Assembly (NCBI GenBank): GCA_025060055.1
Contig: JANXCK010000170.1
Span: forward strand, 1 to 8,902
From: Fimbriimonadales bacterium
Lineage (GTDB): Bacteria; Armatimonadota; Fimbriimonadia; Fimbriimonadales; GBS-DC
Reading direction: 5' to 3'
Length of the DNA stretch: 8,902 bases
Part shown: positions 1 through 5,853 of the stretch, piece after piece
Position numbering within the stretch: the stretch's first letter is position 1
How the letters are laid out: each line of letters starts with the position of its first letter
Translations under genes and position numbers: made by a program
The notes under the pieces: generated by a model
Told to the model about the DNA's origin: nothing
Seen by the model: the letters and a program-made list of their open reading frames with translations, nothing else
Database searches by the model: none

Positions 1-75
1 CGCCGCAAGCACTGCTAAAATCGCGATCACCGTCAGCAGTTCCACCAAGCTCATGCCGTTCTGTCTGCCGTACAT
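1..75 (-). CDS. Type IV pilin-like / type II secretion pseudopilin, N-terminal 25 codons (partial)
   Basis: Read on the minus strand from an ATG at 75, the peptide begins MYGRQNGMSLVELLTVIAIL and runs out of the window in frame. This is the class III prepilin signature: a short basic leader ending in glycine (G7), cleavage before M8, a glutamate at mature position +5 (E12), then a hydrophobic helix. In this family a prepilin peptidase cuts after the glycine, and the helix packs into a pilus or pseudopilus in the cell envelope. A Shine-Dalgarno-like GGGGTGAT ends about 5 bases before the ATG and supports the start. A TATGAT at 148-143 could be its -10 box, but I find no matching -35. The rest of the gene is missing, so major pilin, pseudopilin and secreted H-X9-DG-type protein cannot be told apart. 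It diverges from the dehydrogenase gene. Confidence 0.85.
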   Translation of the reverse strand, partial: MYGRQNGMSLVELLTVIAILAVLAA

Positions 76-113
76 GCCAATCACCCCAAGCTGTGGTCGC
101 CTCAGCGCGCCGC

Positions 114-127
114 AACAGCGCGCTGTT
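114..127. repeat. Perfect 14-bp palindrome upstream of the pilin-like gene
   Basis: AACAGCGCGCTGTT equals its own reverse complement. It lies 39 bp before the pilin-like start, in the divergent intergenic region 76-276. The symmetry would suit a dimeric regulator, but there is only one copy here and GC-rich DNA makes chance palindromes likelier. The rest of 76-276 holds no gene that I can recognise. Confidence 0.4.
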
Positions 128-227
128 AGGCTTGGGAAATCGATCATAGAGGTCTTTCGCAGAAGCAACCAGCAACTACGGTGATTGTCGGCACACAAGA
201 GCGATTGCTGGAGTCTCCGTCGTGCCC

Positions 228-256
228 TTGCTGACTACCCTACAGCAAGGTATCCT
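228..256 (+). promoter_or_regulatory. Possible sigma-70 promoter for the dehydrogenase gene
   Basis: TTGCTG (228-233) and TATCCT (251-256) are separated by 17 bp, the optimal spacing. A start site about 7 bases downstream would fall at the ribosome binding site AGGTGAG (262-268), giving a very short leader. That is a weakness of this call, so it stays tentative. Confidence 0.3.
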
Positions 257-276
257 TATGCAGGTGAGCCAAGCAG

Positions 277-1002
277 ATGGTCTCTTTCGACTTCACGGAC
301 AAAGTTGTGCTGATTACGGGGGCAACAGGCGCGTTAGGGCGCGTGGTGGCGCGCCAGTTCCATCAAGCAGGCGCGACGCTGGCGCTGGGCGCTCGCGATG
401 AAACGCTACTACACCAACTGTTTGCTGACCTCGCCTTGGACCCTCAGCACTTGCTTGTCGGCGGGATTGATTTGTGCCAACCTGAGGATTGCGACCGCCT
501 CGCTCATGCAGTCGAAGACCGATTCGGTAGGCTCGATGCGCTGGTGAATACGGTCGGTGGCTTCACAGCAGGACCACCTGTGCATGCGACACCTGTTGAA
601 GACTGGGAGCGGATGCTGGCAATAAACCTGCGCACGGCGTTTCTGGTCTCAAGAGCGATTGCTCCCGTGCTGATACGCTCAGGTGGGGGCGCGATTGTGC
701 ATGTGTCGGGCAGGGCGGGGTTGGCAGGGTTTGGGGGCGGTGCAGGCTACTGCGCCGCCAAGGCAGGCGTAATCCGCCTCACCGAGTCGCTTTCCGCAGA
801 ACTCAAAGAGCATGGCATCAATGTAAACTGCGTGCTGCCAGGTACTATCGACACGCCCGCAAACCGTGCGGCGCGCCCTGAGGCAGATTTCAGCCGCTGG
901 GTCGCACCCGAGGCGCTTGGCGCGGTCATCCTATTTCTCTGCTCGCCCGCCGCCTCTGCTATTCACGGGGCGGCGATCCCCGTATACGGGCTGGGCGGCT
1001 GA
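277..1002 (+). CDS. Short-chain dehydrogenase/reductase (SDR, classical type)
   Basis: This 241-residue protein has the normal length of a classical SDR and every hallmark of the fold. The dinucleotide-binding TGATGALG is at residues 14-21. The acidic position after the fourth strand is in IDL (64-66). NTVGG (91-95) stands where NNAG usually lies. The catalytic tetrad is N117, S144, Y158 and K162, with Y and K in YCAAK, and PGTIDTP (188-194) follows. Such enzymes reduce carbonyls or oxidise alcohols with NAD(P)H in the cytoplasm. A40-R-D42 after strand 2 hints at NADP preference but does not prove it. The substrate is not evident. Quinone or 3-oxoacyl reductases and sugar dehydrogenases are all possible. 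AGGTGAG ends 8 bases before the ATG and fixes the start. About 200 bp with hairpins separate it from the next gene. Confidence 0.93.
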   Translation: MVSFDFTDKVVLITGATGALGRVVARQFHQAGATLALGARDETLLHQLFADLALDPQHLLVGGIDLCQPEDCDRLAHAVEDRFGRLDALVNTVGGFTAGPPVHATPVEDWERMLAINLRTAFLVSRAIAPVLIRSGGGAIVHVSGRAGLAGFGGGAGYCAAKAGVIRLTESLSAELKEHGINVNCVLPGTIDTPANRAARPEADFSRWVAPEALGAVILFLCSPAASAIHGAAIPVYGLGG

Positions 1003-1010
1003 CCGCAGAT

Positions 1011-1146
1011 TGGCTTTTGGACAGTCGTGTCCAAGCAATAAGCGCACGGACGAGACTGTCCGTGCCACGCTGTGTGGCTTGGACTGTCGTGTCCAAGCAG
1101 GCGTTGCGTCGGGTCCGCGCCGATAAGAAGCACGGGCAAGATGCCC
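1011..1146. repeat. Cluster of short intergenic palindromes
   Basis: Four perfect hairpins follow the dehydrogenase stop. TTGGAC(6)GTCCAA is at 1017-1034. GCACGGAC(6)GTCCGTGC is at 1044-1065. GCTTGGAC(6)GTCCAAGC is at 1077-1098. GGGCA(3)TGCCC is at 1134-1146. The first three share a GGAC...GTCC core and a 6-nt loop, and GTCGTGTCCAAGCA occurs in both the first and third. They resemble REP-type intergenic repeats. None is followed by a T-tract, so they are not classical terminators, though they could weaken read-through or protect RNA ends. Confidence 0.7.
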
Positions 1147-1200
1147 CCGCCACAGCAGGATTTCGCTCTCCCTTTTCGAATCGCTACTGCAGGTGATACT

Positions 1201-2469
1201 ATGGCGCAGGAAGGCATTACGCGGCGCGAGTTTCTGAAGGCGACAGCGGGCGTGGCGGTGGCAGCGACGCTGCCGATTGAGTTGTTCGCGCATGCGCATG
1301 GGCGCGATACGCTGCGCGTCGGGCTTATCGGCTGTGGCGGACGCGGCACGGGCGCCGCTATCGACATCCTCGACGCGCACCCCAGCGTCGAACTGTACGC
1401 GCTTGGCGACGCCTTCGAAGACCGCCTCAACGCCTCGCTCAACGCCCTGCAACAAGAGAAAAAAGACCGCCTCAACATTGGCGATCGCAAGTTCGTCGGG
1501 CTGGACGCCTACAAAGGCGTGATTAGCAGCGGCGTGGACATCGTGTTGCTTTGCACCCCGCCCGCGTTTCGCCCCATTCACTTCCGCGAAGCGATTCAAG
1601 CAGGCAAGCATGTGTTTATGGAGAAGCCCGTCGCCGTATGCCCAGCGGGCGCACGCCTGATGTTCGAGATGGGCGAGCTGGCGACCCAAAAAGGCTTGTG
1701 TGTCGTAGCAGGCACGCAGCGCCGCCATGAGCCGAACTATATCGAGACCATTCGCCGCATCCAAGAAGGCGCCATCGGCAAAATCGTCGGTGGTGCATGC
1801 TACTGGAACCAAGGCGGACTGTGGCATGTGGAGCGCACACCCCAAATGAGCGATGTCGAATGGCAACTGCGCAACTGGCTCTACTTCACCTGGCTCTCTG
1901 GCGACCACATCGTGGAACAGCACATCCACAACATCGACGTCATCAACTGGGTGCTGGGCACACACCCCGTCCGAGCGATGGGCATGGGCGGTCGCCAAGC
2001 CCGCACCGAACCGCACTACGGACACATCTACGACCACTTCGCCGTGGAGTTCGAGTATCCCGACGGTATCAAGGTGCTGAGCATGTGCCGTCAGATAGAC
2101 AACTGCGCGATTGTGATCGGTGAGCGGATTTACGGCGTTGAGGGCACTGCAGACCCTGCAGGCACTATCACTGCGCGCGGCGAGACCTGGCGCTACAATG
2201 GACCCAAGCGCAGCGGCTACAAGAGAGAACAGGAGAACCTTGTGCGAGCCATTCGTGAGGGCAAGCCGATTAATGAAACCCGCGCCGTGACGGAAAGCAC
2301 GCTGGCAGCCATCATGGGGCGGATGTCGGCGTACACAGGTAAGGTGGTGACTTGGGACTTCGTGATGAACCGCTCGCAGCTGAACCTGCTGGAGCGGGCG
2401 GAAAAGCTGGAGTTCGGCGCGATGCCTGTGGACGAGGTGGCAATGCCTGGCAAGACGCCGCTGGTGTAG
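1201..2469 (+). CDS. Gfo/Idh/MocA-family oxidoreductase with Tat signal peptide
   Basis: The protein is 422 residues from the ATG at 1201. AGGTGAT at 1191-1197 selects this start. An in-frame ATG at 1072 would place 43 unrelated residues ahead of the signal peptide. Residues 6-32 are a twin-arginine signal, TRREFLK followed by an alanine-rich hydrophobic stretch and an A-H-A region, so export of the folded, cofactor-loaded enzyme is expected. The Rossmann fold follows: VGLIGCGGRGTG (40-51), the family EKP motif (141-143), GTQRRHEPNY (171-180), then GDHIVEQHIHNIDVINW (234-250) with the conserved His-X-X-Asp H243/D246. Relatives oxidise or reduce sugars, inositols or glycosides with NAD(P). Tat-type members are abundant in Planctomycetes and Armatimonadetes. 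The substrate is unknown. Only 19 bp separate it from the next gene. Confidence 0.93.
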   Translation: MAQEGITRREFLKATAGVAVAATLPIELFAHAHGRDTLRVGLIGCGGRGTGAAIDILDAHPSVELYALGDAFEDRLNASLNALQQEKKDRLNIGDRKFVGLDAYKGVISSGVDIVLLCTPPAFRPIHFREAIQAGKHVFMEKPVAVCPAGARLMFEMGELATQKGLCVVAGTQRRHEPNYIETIRRIQEGAIGKIVGGACYWNQGGLWHVERTPQMSDVEWQLRNWLYFTWLSGDHIVEQHIHNIDVINWVLGTHPVRAMGMGGRQARTEPHYGHIYDHFAVEFEYPDGIKVLSMCRQIDNCAIVIGERIYGVEGTADPAGTITARGETWRYNGPKRSGYKREQENLVRAIREGKPINETRAVTESTLAAIMGRMSAYTGKVVTWDFVMNRSQLNLLERAEKLEFGAMPVDEVAMPGKTPLV

Positions 2470-2471
2470 CA

Positions 2472-2486
2472 GAGAGGTACCCTCTC
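2472..2486 (+). promoter_or_regulatory. Hairpin covering the glycosyltransferase ribosome binding site
   Basis: GAGAGG (2472-2477), loop TAC, CCTCTC (2481-2486) forms a perfect 6-bp stem two bases after the oxidoreductase stop. Its left arm contains the only Shine-Dalgarno-like sequence before the GTG at 2489. Ribosomes finishing the upstream gene would tend to open it, which would couple the two translations. The structure is seen in the sequence; the role is inferred. Confidence 0.5.
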
Positions 2487-2488
2487 GC

Positions 2489-3658
2489 GTGTGGGTTTTG
2501 ATTCTGGGCGTGCTGGCGGCGCAGCTGGCGATTCTGCTCTACAACTGGGGGTGTTGGCGCAGACGCAGGGTTTGCCCTCACCCCCTTACCTCCTCTCCCG
2601 CTGCGCGGGAGGGGGGGAAATTCGCTCCCCTTGCCCATGCGGTGGGAGAGGGGCAGGGGGCACGGGCAAACCTCTCCATTCTCATCCCCGCTCGCAACGA
2701 GATAGAGAACCTGCCGCGCCTGCTGGCAAGCCTTGCGCCACAGCTGGATGAAGGTGTGGAATGCTGGGTATGCGACGATGGCTCAGACGACGGCACGACC
2801 GAGTGGTTGCAGGTGCATGCGGAACAGCTGGGCATCAACTGGTTCCGCAGTGCGCCGCGCCCCGATGGCTGGGTGGGCAAAAGCTGGGCGTGCTACCAGC
2901 TCGCTGCGCGGGCACAGGGCGAATGGCTGCTGTTTCTGGACGCCGACCTGCGTTGCGAGGCGGGGTTCGTCGACGCGCTGCGTGGCTACCTATCGTGCAC
3001 CGACGCTCATCTGGTCAGTGCCATTCCTGCGTTCGCACCCGCCAGCCTGCCCGTTGCCTTGCTCAAGCTGATGGTTCCGTTCGCTGTGTTCACGCTGTTG
3101 CCTCTGCCGCTGGCGGAGAGGCATCCGAATCCCGCGTTTGCATTTGCCAACGGGCAGGTGATAGCATTCCACCGAACCGACTACGCACGCTGGCTGCCCC
3201 ACTTTTTCGTGCGTGGCACAGTGTTGGAAGATGTCGCGCTTGCGGCGCTGGTAAAGCGGCATGGCGGCGTCGTGCGTCTGCTGGATGCGCGGGCGTGCTT
3301 GACTGTCTCGATGTATCCCACGCTGCGCGAGGCAATGAACGGCTTCGCCAAGAACGCGGTCGCCATCTGTCGCACGGTTCCGATGGCAGTGTTCGTGGGG
3401 CTGATGTTGATTCTGGCGTATCTTTCGCCGCTGGGCGCACTGCTTGTGCCTGCGCAGCGTCCGCTGGCGGCGATTGCCATTCTGACGGCAGTAGCGATTT
3501 TCGGCTTGTCGGCGCGGGTGGTGGGGTTGCCATTTCGGCTGGGATTGCTGTACCCGTGCAGCGTGCTGCTGGGGCTGCTCACACTGGGGCGTTCGGTTGT
3601 TTGGTATTGGCGAGGCGCGATTGTATGGAAAGGGCGGGTCTACCGAGCGCATTCGTAA
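2489..3658 (+). CDS. Membrane-bound family 2 glycosyltransferase (CrtQ/HpnB-like)
   Basis: This 389-residue protein starts at a GTG. It has one N-terminal membrane helix (3-19), a GT-A catalytic domain and about four C-terminal helices (190-208, 297-345, 350-372). Motifs in order are SILIPARNE (63-71), DDGSDDGT (96-103), GWVGKSWAC (127-135), the metal-binding DAD (151-153), NGQVIAFHR (221-229), the catalytic-type LED (246-248) and MYPTLREAMNGFAKN (275-289). The GWxGK and W-KGR-Y (380-385) features are typical of the carotenoid/hopanoid-associated branch, which transfers a sugar from a nucleotide donor to a membrane lipid. Residues about 28-61, between the first helix and the catalytic domain, are encoded by a palindromic DNA element and look like an inserted linker. 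The acyltransferase downstream overlaps it, suggesting glycosylation and then acylation of one lipid. Confidence 0.88.
   Translation: MWVLILGVLAAQLAILLYNWGCWRRRRVCPHPLTSSPAAREGGKFAPLAHAVGEGQGARANLSILIPARNEIENLPRLLASLAPQLDEGVECWVCDDGSDDGTTEWLQVHAEQLGINWFRSAPRPDGWVGKSWACYQLAARAQGEWLLFLDADLRCEAGFVDALRGYLSCTDAHLVSAIPAFAPASLPVALLKLMVPFAVFTLLPLPLAERHPNPAFAFANGQVIAFHRTDYARWLPHFFVRGTVLEDVALAALVKRHGGVVRLLDARACLTVSMYPTLREAMNGFAKNAVAICRTVPMAVFVGLMLILAYLSPLGALLVPAQRPLAAIAILTAVAIFGLSARVVGLPFRLGLLYPCSVLLGLLTLGRSVVWYWRGAIVWKGRVYRAHS
2571..2670. repeat. 100-bp palindromic, MITE-like element inside the glycosyltransferase gene
   Basis: The segment opens with TTTGCCC (2571-2577) and closes with its exact complement GGGCAAA (2664-2670). 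Inside these ends the arms stay largely complementary: CCCCCT...CTCTCCC on the left against GGGAGAG...AGGGGG on the right. A second perfect hairpin, CTCCCGC(TGC)GCGGGAG, lies at 2595-2611. The element is translated without a stop as glycosyltransferase residues about 28-61. I see no clear target-site duplication. CCCTCACCCC...CTCTCCC repeats of this look are common intergenic sequences in bacteria; here the copy is in a coding region. Confidence 0.65.
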
Positions 3659-4332
3659 GGTTGCAGGCACGGTTCGTGGACTGGCTGGTAGCACGCAGCC
3701 TGCGCGGGCACTTTCGGGCAGTGTATGTGCGCGGCGCGCTGCCTGCCAATCCCGCACCGCTGATTCTATACGCCAACCACCACTACTGGTGGGACGGCTA
3801 CTTGGCGTACTGGCTGGTGCGCTCGTGGGGGCGGAGGCTGATAGTGTGGATGGAGGCGTATCGGCGGTTCCCGCCGTTTGGGGCAGTCGGCGCGTTGCCG
3901 TTCCCTGCCAACGACGCTGCGCAGCGCGCCCGCGCCGTTCGCCGGACTCTGAAAGCGTTGCAGTCGCCTGAAACCGCGCTGTTGCTGTTCCCCGAAGGCA
4001 AGCTGCACGGCGACACGGCGCGACTGCTACCGTTCCAGCGGTCGCTGTGCTGGCTGGCGCGACGAGTGCCTAATGCCGTCGTGCTGCCGCTGGCAATCCA
4101 CATCGAGCCGAGCTACCATCAGTATCCGCGTGCGTATCTAAGCGTGGGCACGCCGTTCGAGGGCGACCCAGGCGAGGAAAAGGCGTGGCTGTGCGCAGCG
4201 AGGGAGGCGTTGCAGACCTTGCTGGTGCAGGTGCGTCGGGAAGCGAGCGCTGCAGTGGCTGAGACCGACATACTCGCGTCGGGGTACAAGGTGCTACTGG
4301 AAGGCAAGCGGTCGGTACACGAACGGTTTTGA
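3625..4332 (+). CDS. PlsC-like 1-acyl-glycerol-phosphate/lipid acyltransferase family protein
   Basis: The 235-residue protein begins at ATG 3625, 34 bases inside the glycosyltransferase, with GAGGCG at 3612-3617 as ribosome binding site. The same frame stays open far upstream, but that part only shadows the glycosyltransferase. Acyltransferase motif I is NHHYWWD (51-57), giving the catalytic His-X4-Asp as H52 and D57. Motif III is FPEGK (122-126), which contacts the phosphate or acceptor. A proline-containing hydrophobic segment VVLPLAIHI (152-160) matches motif IV. No long membrane helix is present, so peripheral attachment is likely. Family members move an acyl chain onto a lipid hydroxyl. 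Next to a CrtQ-like glycosyltransferase, an acylated glycolipid such as an acylated carotenoid glycoside is a reasonable guess. Plain phosphatidate synthesis is the alternative. Confidence 0.88.
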   Translation: MERAGLPSAFVRLQARFVDWLVARSLRGHFRAVYVRGALPANPAPLILYANHHYWWDGYLAYWLVRSWGRRLIVWMEAYRRFPPFGAVGALPFPANDAAQRARAVRRTLKALQSPETALLLFPEGKLHGDTARLLPFQRSLCWLARRVPNAVVLPLAIHIEPSYHQYPRAYLSVGTPFEGDPGEEKAWLCAAREALQTLLVQVRREASAAVAETDILASGYKVLLEGKRSVHERF

Positions 4333-4355
4333 AAAGTTATGAACCTTGGTATAAT
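4329..4355 (+). promoter_or_regulatory. Extended -10 promoter of the small membrane protein gene
   Basis: TGG-TATAAT at 4347-4355 is a consensus extended -10 element. A TTGAAA at 4329-4334 stands 15 bp upstream, short for a -35 but tolerable with an extended -10. The ribosome binding site GAGGGGG (4367-4373) follows, 8 bases before the ATG at 4382. The last codons of the acyltransferase lie over the -35 region. Confidence 0.65.
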
Positions 4356-4381
4356 ACGACCCGTGCGAGGGGGAAACTCAG

Positions 4382-4891
4382 ATGCGACGGTTTCGCCTGT
4401 GGTGGGAGCTGGAAGGTGTTTCGTGGCTACTCTGGGGGGCTGTGGCAGTGTATCTGCTTGCGGTGCTGTTTATAGTGATTCGCGCCTATGACACTCCGAG
4501 AGCGTCGCTGCTCCGACGACATCGCGCGGGCGCACCCATACTGCAAACTCGCCACCTGGAAGTGCGGGCGTGCCGTGTCCAGAGTGGAGAGACAGATACC
4601 CGTGTCAAACTCTACATCAGCAACCTCAGTGTGCTGCGACTGAGCGACCTGCACCTTACAGTGCGCTTAGACGGCTTGTCGCCCCTGAACGCCCCCGCGC
4701 CGATGCGCGAGTTGCAACCTGCTGTTGTGAAAACAAGCTCCATAGTGCCCGCCCGCGCGCACGAGCTGGAACTGCGCTTTCCCCCGCCCGCTAAGGAACT
4801 CCTGCAAGTCTCGGTGCGCTACACTGTCGAGTCCGTACCCGCTACAGAACATATAGGTTCAGGCAAGGCGCTCCTGAAGCCCTGTCGGTAG
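4382..4891 (+). CDS. Hypothetical single-pass membrane protein
   Basis: I do not recognise the family. The 169-residue protein has a short, basic and tryptophan-rich N-terminus (1-14), one membrane helix (about 15-35, WLLWGAVAVYLLAVLFIVI) and an outer domain of roughly 130 residues. That domain alternates hydrophobic and polar residues in strand-like runs, for example RVKLYISNLSVLRLSDLHLT (74-93) and LLQVSVRYTV (140-149). A small beta-sandwich is therefore plausible, resembling domains that carry a conserved asparagine in a 'N-x-S' turn. It contains no catalytic motif that I can name. It has its own promoter and ribosome binding site, so it is expressed separately from the upstream operon. 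Its last 33 bases overlap a convergent truncated antitoxin ORF. A role in the envelope is inferred only from topology. Confidence 0.7.
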   Translation: MRRFRLWWELEGVSWLLWGAVAVYLLAVLFIVIRAYDTPRASLLRRHRAGAPILQTRHLEVRACRVQSGETDTRVKLYISNLSVLRLSDLHLTVRLDGLSPLNAPAPMRELQPAVVKTSSIVPARAHELELRFPPPAKELLQVSVRYTVESVPATEHIGSGKALLKPCR

Positions 4892-5008
4892 TCGAGGCGC
4901 TGTTTGAAACCCCGATTGGTATAACGCAATCAAGCGCACACGCTTCCCCCGAAACTCCTGCGCTCGGGCAGCAATCTCTTCCCACGAGCCTTCCAGAACC
5001 GTTGGCAT
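4859..5008 (-). pseudogene. Truncated duplicate of the VapC-partner antitoxin (N-terminal 28 residues plus unrelated tail)
   Basis: The 49-residue ORF begins MPTVLEGSWEEIAARAQEF, identical to the antitoxin at 7199 over its first 19 residues, and it differs only at residues 20 (R for Q) and 28 (A for V) up to residue 29. After that the homology stops and about 20 unrelated residues follow, read antisense through the end of the neighbouring membrane protein gene. The DNA match covers 4922-5058 against 7113-7249 without gaps, with about 15 differences by my count. The half of such antitoxins expected to bind the toxin is gone, and no toxin gene follows. It is most simply a decayed copy. However, only 3 of the differences fall in the 87 coding bases, so a retained short peptide cannot be excluded. 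Confidence 0.75.
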
Positions 5009-5013
5009 AGCCA

Positions 5014-5023
5014 AATTCTACCT
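5014..5023 (-). promoter_or_regulatory. AGGTAGAATT box, copy before the truncated antitoxin
   Basis: AGGTAGAATT reads 5023 to 5014 on the minus strand. Its TAGAAT could be a -10 box, and only 6 bases separate that hexamer from the ATG at 5008. This is exactly the same layout as before the intact antitoxin at 7199. Confidence 0.4.
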
Positions 5024-5061
5024 GAAAGCAACAGTATCGTCTCACAGCCCTCACGCGCCGT

Positions 5062-5230
5062 AGCACGCCCCATCTGCGCCGCGTTGTGACCCATCTGCGC
5101 CGCGACACGCCCCATCTGTGTCGCGTCGTGACGCATATGCGCCGCGTTGTGACGCATATGTGCCGCGTTGTGACGCACATGTGCCGCGTCGTGACGCATA
5201 TGCGCCGCGGCACGACACAGATGGATCCGC
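5062..5230. repeat. 21-bp tandem repeat array (seven units plus a degenerate eighth)
   Basis: Seven units of exactly 21 bp start at 5062, 5083, 5104, 5125, 5146, 5167 and 5188. A 22-bp degenerate unit follows at 5209-5230. The plus-strand consensus is GTYGTGACGCATATGYGCCGC. Units 1-3 carry CCATCTG where units 4-7 carry GCATATG or GCACATG, so the array has two sub-families. The centres are palindromic: CGCATATGCG in units 4 and 7, GCACATGTGC in unit 6. The minus strand is open in all three frames; one would encode a heptad of the type AAHMRHD, but without a ribosome binding site. There are no spacers, so it is not a CRISPR. It looks like a minisatellite or an array of binding sites. Confidence 0.9.
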
Positions 5231-5264
5231 AGGCAACCTATAGCATTCCACTATACCGAATGAC

Positions 5265-5311
5265 GACGAGGCGCTGCTGTACTCAACCTGCTCGGCACGC
5301 TTCAAGGTACT
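5265..5311. repeat. Dispersed ~47-bp repeat, copy 1
   Basis: This segment, containing ACCTGCTCGGCACGCTT, matches 6421-6469 (ACCTGCTCGGCGCGCTT) across about 47 bp, with a small gap near the AAGGTACT end. It begins 18 bases beyond the stop codon of the DUF3368 toxin. The remaining bases of 5231-5328 hold no gene that I can recognise. Confidence 0.55.
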
Positions 5312-5328
5312 GGCTATCAGGAAACATC

Positions 5329-5853
5329 TCAGGGATCTGTCGTTTCGCCCACTTGCGTCAGAACACTCTGATATAGCGACTGGGCTACTCGGAAGCCGCA
5401 CCTAATCAGCGAGTCCATCACCGCCCCCACAGACTCCAGCAAACCACGCGCCTTTGCCCACTTCAGTATGCCCAGCGTGCCCAAAGCCTGCAAGCCTTCC
5501 GCACGAGCGCGTCGCCTACCCACTCGCTCATCTATCAGCAACAGCGGACTGAACGACTTCATCTCGACGCCAACGGAGATGACCTCTACCTCTCCTCGAC
5601 GCATTCCACTGTGTGGGGGTGGGATGAGAGTAGAAGGTGTCATAACGGTAATCCAGCCCTCTCTGATGGCGCGACGCAGTTCGTGGTAGCCTGCCTTGCC
5701 CTGTGCTCGCGCCCCGCACACCTCGTTGTAGACCGCTTCAGGCACGACAAGCGCACCGAAAAGGCTCTTGAGCAGTTCAAACTGACCTACCGAGGCGAGC
5801 GCAATCAGCACGCTGGCATCCACGACAACGAGCGATTTGGGCAACGGGTTCAT
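5329..5853 (-). CDS. DUF3368 / PIN-like toxin, probable ribonuclease
   Basis: This 174-residue protein is the usual length for DUF3368 nucleases, a PIN-fold branch paired with UPF0175 antitoxins. The first strand carries the metal ligand D12 in VVVDASVLIAL (9-19). VPEAVYNEV (37-45) supplies E44. GEVEVIS (87-93) matches the family GExEAI motif and supplies E88. LLLIDERVGRRRA (104-116) contains D108. TLGILKWAKARGLL (126-139) and the LIRCGFRV segment (149-156) are typical of the C-terminal half. Such toxins cut RNA with divalent metal and are held inactive by their partner. The ATG overlaps the antitoxin stop by four bases (ATGA) and has only a weak ribosome binding site, so translation probably depends on coupling. 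All expected acidic residues are present, so it looks intact. Confidence 0.88.
   Translation of the reverse strand: MNPLPKSLVVVDASVLIALASVGQFELLKSLFGALVVPEAVYNEVCGARAQGKAGYHELRRAIREGWITVMTPSTLIPPPHSGMRRGEVEVISVGVEMKSFSPLLLIDERVGRRRARAEGLQALGTLGILKWAKARGLLESVGAVMDSLIRCGFRVAQSLYQSVLTQVGETTDP

Noticed and set aside
1017..1098. Structured non-coding RNA or riboswitch before the Gfo/Idh/MocA gene
   Set aside because: The hairpins are simple and repeated, with no conserved core of a known riboswitch; a repeat cluster explains them better.
1072..1200. Upstream extension of the Gfo/Idh/MocA gene to an ATG at 1072
   Set aside because: It would add 43 residues ahead of a clear Tat signal and runs through a hairpin; the ATG at 1201 has AGGTGAT right before it.
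931..2037. 368-codon antisense ORF over the oxidoreductase
   Set aside because: Shadow of a strongly supported gene, with no recognisable motif and no ribosome binding site.
2761..3624. Long open frame upstream of the acyltransferase
   Set aside because: It lies in another frame of the glycosyltransferase, has no domain motif and is explained by the GC-rich coding bias. The acyltransferase motifs begin after 3625.
4930..5199. Protein of heptad repeats encoded by the 21-bp array
   Set aside because: All three minus frames are open because the unit is a multiple of three without stops. There is no ribosome binding site, and the frame continues antisense into the antitoxin duplicate.
5062..5230. 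CRISPR array
   Set aside because: The units are contiguous 21-mers with no spacers, and no cas gene is present.
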